A stretch of DNA of 22,944 nt, taken from assembly GCA_019649035.1 (NCBI GenBank), contig BMAT01001390.1, positions 24,761 through 47,704 on the forward strand. Reading direction: 5' to 3'. Under the pieces are notes generated by a model. The model made no database searches, was not told the origin of the DNA, and saw only the letters and a program-made list of their open reading frames with translations. This DNA is from Elysia marginata (lineage: Eukaryota > Mollusca > Gastropoda > Plakobranchidae). Shown here one piece after another: positions 18,428 through 22,944 of the stretch; the first letter of the stretch is position 1, and each line of letters begins with the position of its first letter. The position numbers and the translations under genes are program-made.

Positions 18428-18719
18428 TTCCAAACAGACATTCAGTGTCCCTAATCTCATAATCCGGTCAACATCGAGTTATCGGCGAATTGTCCATCAT
18501 TCTCTCCCCCTTTCGGTGGATCATGGGAGCATATCTCTTGTATGGGTTTAGTAACAATGAAAGAGAGGCCAAGGGGTTGCTAGCCCGCAGGGCCTCGTAT
18601 CTAGTCTTTCCCAGTGTTACCTGTCTTTCCATGAGTCCTTTGGTCTTTCCCGAACGTCCTCCGGCCTGTTCCCAGAAGTCAATGGACATGCCATGTTCGA
18701 TAGTAAGATACTCATCGGG
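18428..18719 (-). other. 5' leader of the REL-type LINE
   Basis: Between the zinc-finger ATG and shared module B. A 97-codon open frame (18468-18761, minus) spans it but matches no domain; I treat it as leader sequence, with low certainty that it is untranslated. Confidence 0.45.
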
Positions 18720-18830
18720 AGCTAGATAGCAGGAAGTCTTCAGAGAAGAAACCTCCATCATAGCAAGTGTTTCGGCCCCAAACTTCTGACACTCTAAGGG
18801 AGCCAGGCCACATCTGGGTCATGACTCCAG
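18720..18830 (-). repeat. Shared module, copy B (upstream of the REL-type LINE)
   Basis: Partner of the copy at 15014-15117, same orientation, at roughly 85 per cent by eye. It ends at GGGTCATGACTCCAG, as does copy A, but no tRNA-like segment follows it. AT-rich unrelated DNA begins at about 18831, so this may be the 5' end of the REL-type element. Confidence 0.85.
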
Positions 18831-18864
18831 GACATTTTTATGTCTTTTACATATTTTGAAATGA

Positions 18865-19083
18865 AATTTTCATTTTAAGAAGCGCAACATTGATAAGCTT
18901 GCTACTGAGAAGGATGTCACCATTGAGCAAAAGTTCTTAGTATCTGGACACACACAGATGGAGTGTGATTCTGTCCCCAGTGTTGTAGGGAGGAAACTCG
19001 AAAGATGAGACCCAAGTGATTTGATGGTGGCTATAAAATTGGCTAGACAGCACCCGTTTTCGTACAAAGTAAAAGATGTCTAA
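18865..19083 (+). pseudogene. Fragment of transposon-type protein with GHTQMECDS motif
   Basis: A 73-codon plus-strand frame, broken by one TGA in the middle (after RKLER), ends at TAA 19081-19083. It reads KKRNIDKLATEKDVTIEQKFLVSGHTQMECDS, then RKLER, then DLMVAIKLARQHPFSYKVKDV. The GHTQME-D-S and RKL / ARQ.PF.Y pattern occurs in uncharacterised, often multi-copy, proteins of invertebrates that I associate with transposon-derived DDE-like proteins (memory, unverified). It looks like the last exon or C-terminal part of such a protein. It begins right after module B, so the LINE may have inserted into or beside it. Confidence 0.5.
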
Positions 19084-19869
19084 TGGTCAGAAGCTGTCAA
19101 ACTTTCATTAGAGTTTTTTAAGTCAATCTTATCCTAGAAAAAACACTAGAACCCCACTGACTCAGGTGTGTGTATATAAATATGAACTATAAATCTACTA
19201 CAAGCTGCAGTGTTCAGGCGACTGGGCAGCACTTCCATATAGGACCAGCCAGGAAATGTCAAGATGAGAGCAGTACTACCCCAGCGTGCTTACGAGTTTG
19301 ACTATCATCTCAGCCTGCCACGTCAAGGATATGTATTGTTAATTGTCAGCAATTCTAGGGTGCAAAATAAAATTTGAAGCCGATAAAGCATGGTATTAAA
19401 ATCTGGAACATTGTAAGTTGTTCATAAAGAAGATATTTTGCAGTTACTCCAGTTCTCATGATGTATTTTTTTTTGCTTTCATTAGATCGATGTGGTGTAC
19501 TCACTACTTGACAGGCAGAAGTCAATATGTCTCGCGAACCGTCCAAGTGAGTCTTATGTGGGATATATTCCAAGCTGAGAAAACGTCATTCAAAAATCTG
19601 CATTACAAAATATTTTTCTGTCTGTTTCTCATCAATTGAATTCCTTATAACTTTCCATTTAATTTTCGTAAATTGTATGCAAATTTTAACATTTAGAAGC
19701 TCATACTTTGTGTTTAATCCTTGTAATGTGAAATTGGTGACACGACTCATTTTGACTGGTTGCACGATATGTTTATATTTTATTACAAAATTAAGTATCG
19801 ATTTTTTTTCATTTAAGATTATAACTGTAAACCACACCTACACGGTACTCTCTTTTTGACAACAAATTG
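19084..19869. other. No recognisable feature
   Basis: Three overlapping short open frames at 19355-19859 are AT-rich, lie on both strands and show no motif. Nothing else seen. Confidence 0.45.
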
Positions 19870-20010
19870 TGTGGCGTCGTGGCCTAGTGGTAGACGCTCG
19901 GCTTTTGGACAGAGACGTCAAAGGTTCGAATCCTGCTTTTGGTAGGTCGACTTTTTGTCCTTGAGAAAGGCTAGTTACACACATTTATTCGCCTGACTCA
20001 TGCTTTAAAG
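19870..20010 (+). mobile_element. tRNA-derived SINE (head and part of body)
   Basis: Both internal RNA polymerase III promoter boxes are exact or near exact: A box TGGCCTAGTGG at 19880-19890 and B box GGTTCGAATCC at 19923-19933, with normal spacing. The acceptor, anticodon and T stems do not pair, so this is not a working tRNA. It is followed by TCCTTGAGAAAGGCTAGTTACAC (19958-19980), which resembles a TTG.GAAAGGCACTTTACAC core shared by many animal SINEs. The 3' end and target duplication were not found; the end coordinate is a guess. Confidence 0.75.
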
Positions 20011-20460
20011 GAATACCAGACAATAGGCAGTGAAAGGTCTTGTCAGAATGCTAGAGTGATGTGCTTTATTTGAAAGGATAAGCCCTTTATAAAAACGCTC
20101 TTCACTTTTAACGGTAAAACTACAGTGGAGTCCTTTCAAGATACACCCCTCTAGTTTTTTATTTCTTTGATATAAAATGTTTATATTACGCAGTAACATT
20201 ATAAAGAAAAAGACGAAACAGGACCAAAAATTAAGTTTATACTCAAACAAAGTTTATCTTAAACATGGTTATTCTTTAGCATACACCACTGTATAATACA
20301 AAAAAAATTAAAAAAGTGCCCAACTTCAGAACCAGTAATTTTAAATAAAATGGAAAGCTCTGCAAAATTCAGGACAATTGTACAGATTTGTTGAAGAAAT
20401 TTGCTTATTCCACATTACATGTAATATAGAGAAAAAAAATAATAGCAAATATATTGGAAC
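20011..20460. other. No recognisable feature
   Basis: AT-rich; a short minus-strand open frame (20005-20250) has no motif. The SINE 3' part may extend into its beginning. Confidence 0.4.
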
Positions 20461-20556
20461 ACAAATTTCTAAGTCATAAATAGCAAATTACAGTTTGCCT
20501 AAGTCTTCTACAATTTGCTAAAGTCAGATTACTTGGAGCACAAATTGCCTAAGTCA
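20461..20556. repeat. Degenerate ACAAATTGCCTAAGTC repeats
   Basis: Four related 16-17-bp words, at 20461, 20490, 20510 and 20540, vary around ACAAATTGCCTAAGTCA. Spacing is uneven (20-30 bp), so this is a cluster rather than a strict tandem array. Confidence 0.7.
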
Positions 20557-21460
20557 TTTATATCCCAACAATTTAAAATATAGCCAAATCTTTTAGTGTC
20601 AGATTGATACTTACACATATTTAACACTGTTTGTCAATCTTCTGCACTATTGAGCAATAATTGGCAAACTGGGAATGTGTTTCAAGGTTTTCTCGATTTG
20701 GACAAAAATGACTGAGGCACTTTGTGCAGCACCATGACGATATGATTTTAAATCGCAAGCTTCTTAAGTCGAATTATCGAATAATATAAAAGACAAACAT
20801 TTTATCGGCCAAATACTACATAACGGATTTCACAACAAAATACATTATATTACAACAAGTTTTTAAGGTTTGAAATTTCATGAGAAAACAATTTGCGCTT
20901 CCATTTTGTGTTGCATGACAGAAAAAGTTAATTTTTGCAGCTTAAAAAAAAACACCTTTGCAGCAAAATGCCGCTTCAATGGTTTTGACCTATTTCTACC
21001 CAAGAACAATCACGTGACTATTGGTTGTGGCGGATTTTATTTGGGGTACTGTTTGGGTTGTTGTTGAGGGTCACTTTTAACAGCCTTAGTTGGACTAGAT
21101 CTAGATAATTCAAATAAGGCACCAACCAAGTTTCCATCCTTGGACTCTATCCTGGGTCAGCATTTCATAGCATTTTGTGAAATCCCCAATTCTCTTGATG
21201 CTTTTTGAGCCAAAATTCCTTCTCTAGTCTTGCCTTGAGGGTGGGACTGGGTGTATCGGTGTTGATTGTAGATCATTCGATAGATCTAGATCTAAAATAG
21301 AATGACTGAAGTGTTGTCACTCAAATTTGTCATCCTAAAATAATTACTTCCAGTGTGCTTTTTAGCCGTGAAAGATACATTTCATTTGAGTATTTCTTTT
21401 ACTAGCAAAAATACTAGATCCAAGAGGCAAGGAAATTCAAGTGACGTTATTTACATAGTA
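20557..21460. other. No recognisable feature
   Basis: AT-rich; AGATCTAGA words at 21097 and 21282 only. The open frame at 20870-21067 has no motif. Confidence 0.45.
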
Positions 21461-21609
21461 GAGACCTTTAGCACACGCACCGTGTCTCACTACGCGTACG
21501 TGAAAATCGGGAAAGCAGATTGAGAAGCTTTAAAAATAATGAAACCAGTTTCTAAAAATAGACCCACAGACGTTCGCGTCATACTCACGCGTTGCTGCTT
21601 AAAGTCTGT
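21461..21609 (+). mobile_element. Foldback MITE, copy 2 (149 bp)
   Basis: Starts GAGACCTTTAGCACACGCAC and ends GCTTAAAGTCTGT. It is flanked by AGTA at 21457-21460 and 21610-21613, a different target from copy 1 but the same length and form (a-n-T-A). It differs from copy 1 by a handful of substitutions and a one-base gap, mostly in the middle (near 21524-21540). The imperfect terminal inverted repeats are kept. It is non-coding and sits in otherwise unremarkable AT-rich DNA. Confidence 0.88.
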
Positions 21610-21613
21610 AGTA

Positions 21614-22507
21614 TCTAACCCAAGGAGCACCCAAAAAAAATCCGTCATTACTATTTCTACCAACCAATGAAATGCTGCTTTTTTCTAGACCTATTGGAAA
21701 TCGCGTAACGTAAAATTAAACATAGGATGGTGGGAATGCGGAAGAGGTCATTGAATGGCAACCCTCACTGACCCCAAGCCCTACGTGACATTTTGGAGAT
21801 ATAGGTCAAAATCATTTTAAAAAATATCTAGAGACAAAAATTTAATTAGCAACAACGTTTGTAGCGGGAAAATTATTTTTTCAAAGAGATATCGCACTCC
21901 TTATTTTAAGATAAGTCTAAGTGAAAGCGGAAATTCGTCACCAAAAGATGTATAAAAATCCTAATAAGCACACAAAACCTAGTTTGTCTAGCAGCCCATT
22001 GAAAAGAATATAGATCTAGATCTAATAAGTTTTAAACCAAATCAATCACAGCTATATACATTGACTTTCCTATGTAAGATCAGTGTTGTTTTAATCTGCA
22101 TCTAGATTTTACATTTACGAGTTGATGACTACATGGCCTAACAAAGGTAAAATTATCAAGTCGCTATTAATGGCATTGTTTCAGACACAAGTAGATCTGG
22201 AGTCAGTGTAGCACGACCATGCCCCCTGTGGAAGAGTTCAAACCGCCGACCCCCGTGTACCCTGGTTCAGGCCTGTTTTTTTTTAATTAACTGGGCTCTC
22301 GATATTGACAAGGCACGTAGATTGTTTATTTTGTTTTCCTTTTGCACCCAGACCTTGCTTCCAGAAGGTCGTGGTTCCCGGTTGCAGTATAGTAATTTTT
22401 CGCCGCCTGCGTAAGTGCCAGTCTCATACTTCCACTTAGAGCGTTGTAGGAAATAAGTTCTGTCTCTTTCCGGTTTCGTCATATGAAGATCTAACTGGAT
22501 TAAGCTT
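21614..22507. other. No recognisable feature
   Basis: AGATCTAGA word at 22012. A weak B-box-like GGTTTGAACTC on the minus strand near 22236 lacks an A box. A 97-codon minus frame (22267-22560) shows no motif and its start lies in a tandem duplication. Confidence 0.45.
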
Positions 22508-22569
22508 ATAATAAATAGCATACAGGCACTTATTATGTATAATAAATAGCATACAGGCACATATTATGT
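22508..22569. repeat. 31-bp tandem duplication
   Basis: ATAATAAATAGCATACAGGC and the next 11 bases occur at 22508-22538 and again at 22539-22569 with one mismatch. Confidence 0.95.
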
Positions 22570-22944
22570 GCAAGACTTCTCTTTTTACCACTATCATTAC
22601 GCGGGCAACTAAGGGGGTGTTTATGAAAACTAGTCCTAAGAGACCAGCCGACCCACTATTTTACTGTAGGCCCTTTATTTCAATGCACGATCCTCGACCA
22701 ACGCTTTGAGTCCACCGTGTCAACCTCGATAAGGGAAAATGGCCTCTTTTTTCATTTTCACTCGCATTTATGGTGGTGTGTTTTTAAGAAAGTGTGTATT
22801 TCACTAGATTGCCACACAATAATAAGTATTACTGGGATATCTAATAAATCCTAAACTAAGGCAAACACTATTCTGCATGCTTTTTTCTCTTCATACATCT
22901 TACCTTATTATTAAGCAAGTAAATTTTTTTTAAAAGGAAGGTAT
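22570..22944. other. No recognisable feature
   Basis: No coding, RNA or repeat feature seen to the end of the window. Confidence 0.45.

Noticed and set aside
19870..19945. Working tRNA gene
   Set aside because: A and B boxes are good, but acceptor, anticodon and T stems do not pair and a SINE-like body follows.
22200..22260. Possible minus-strand tRNA-like SINE head (GGTTTGAACTC)
   Set aside because: Only a weak B box is present, with no A box at the right distance and no flanking duplication.
22267..22560. 97-codon minus-strand frame with a hydrophobic start
   Set aside because: Its start is created by a 31-bp tandem duplication and no motif is recognisable, so it is not supported as a gene.

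Overview
This window looks like animal (eukaryotic) repeat-rich DNA. It has no operon layout, no ribosome binding sites and no intact gene longer than about 180 codons. Almost everything recognisable is a decayed or nested transposable element. The kinds of element present point to a marine or freshwater invertebrate: CR1/L2-type, EEP-endonuclease and REL-endonuclease LINEs, Ty3/Gypsy, mariner, and tRNA-derived SINEs. I lean towards a mollusc, mainly because the SINE at 7979-8290 resembles a SINE body common in mollusc genomes. That is a judgement from memory, not a database result. I see no convincing host protein-coding gene.

Region 1 (1-2515) is a 5'-truncated CR1/L2-like LINE on the minus strand. 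It was later hit by two other insertions that can be delimited to the base: a 150-bp foldback MITE (247-396, duplication TAAT) and a 627-bp retroposed sequence (885-1511, 14-bp duplication). An (AT)n microsatellite has also expanded inside it. Region 2 (2829-3330) is a badly frameshifted mariner/SETMAR-like transposase on the plus strand. Region 3 (3671-8290 and beyond) is a Ty3/Gypsy element on the plus strand. It has a likely LTR end and primer-binding site near 5332, a degraded gag, a pol with a large internal deletion removing most of the reverse transcriptase, and an integrase remnant. A 327-bp piece of the same gag is duplicated upstream at 3671-3997. A 312-bp tRNA-derived SINE with an 11-bp duplication follows the integrase remnant, and then a 30-bp minisatellite.

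Region 4 (9722-14980, minus) holds an isolated copy of the 3' end of an EEP-type LINE, then unrecognised AT-rich DNA. Next comes a nearly complete but inactivated copy of that LINE family (11801-14980): apurinic-type endonuclease, reverse transcriptase whose YADD box reads FTDA, and a GRPK-type C-terminus with a 19-residue tandem duplication. Region 5 (15014-18830, minus) is a nearly full-length LINE of the restriction-like-endonuclease type (R2/NeSL/Hero group) with an N-terminal C2H2 finger, an FIDD reverse transcriptase and a C-terminal PD-(D/E)XK-like nuclease. A module of about 105 bp lies just upstream of both LINEs of regions 4 and 5. Beside the copy at 15014 there is also a tRNA-like segment. 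Region 6 (18865-22944) holds a short plus-strand protein fragment with a GHTQMECDS motif, another tRNA-derived SINE, degenerate short repeats, and a second copy of the 150-bp MITE (21461-21609). The rest is AT-rich DNA in which I see nothing.

The genes do not work together as a system. The value of the window is the record of nested insertions, the two matched MITE copies, and the sequence module shared by two LINEs of different types.
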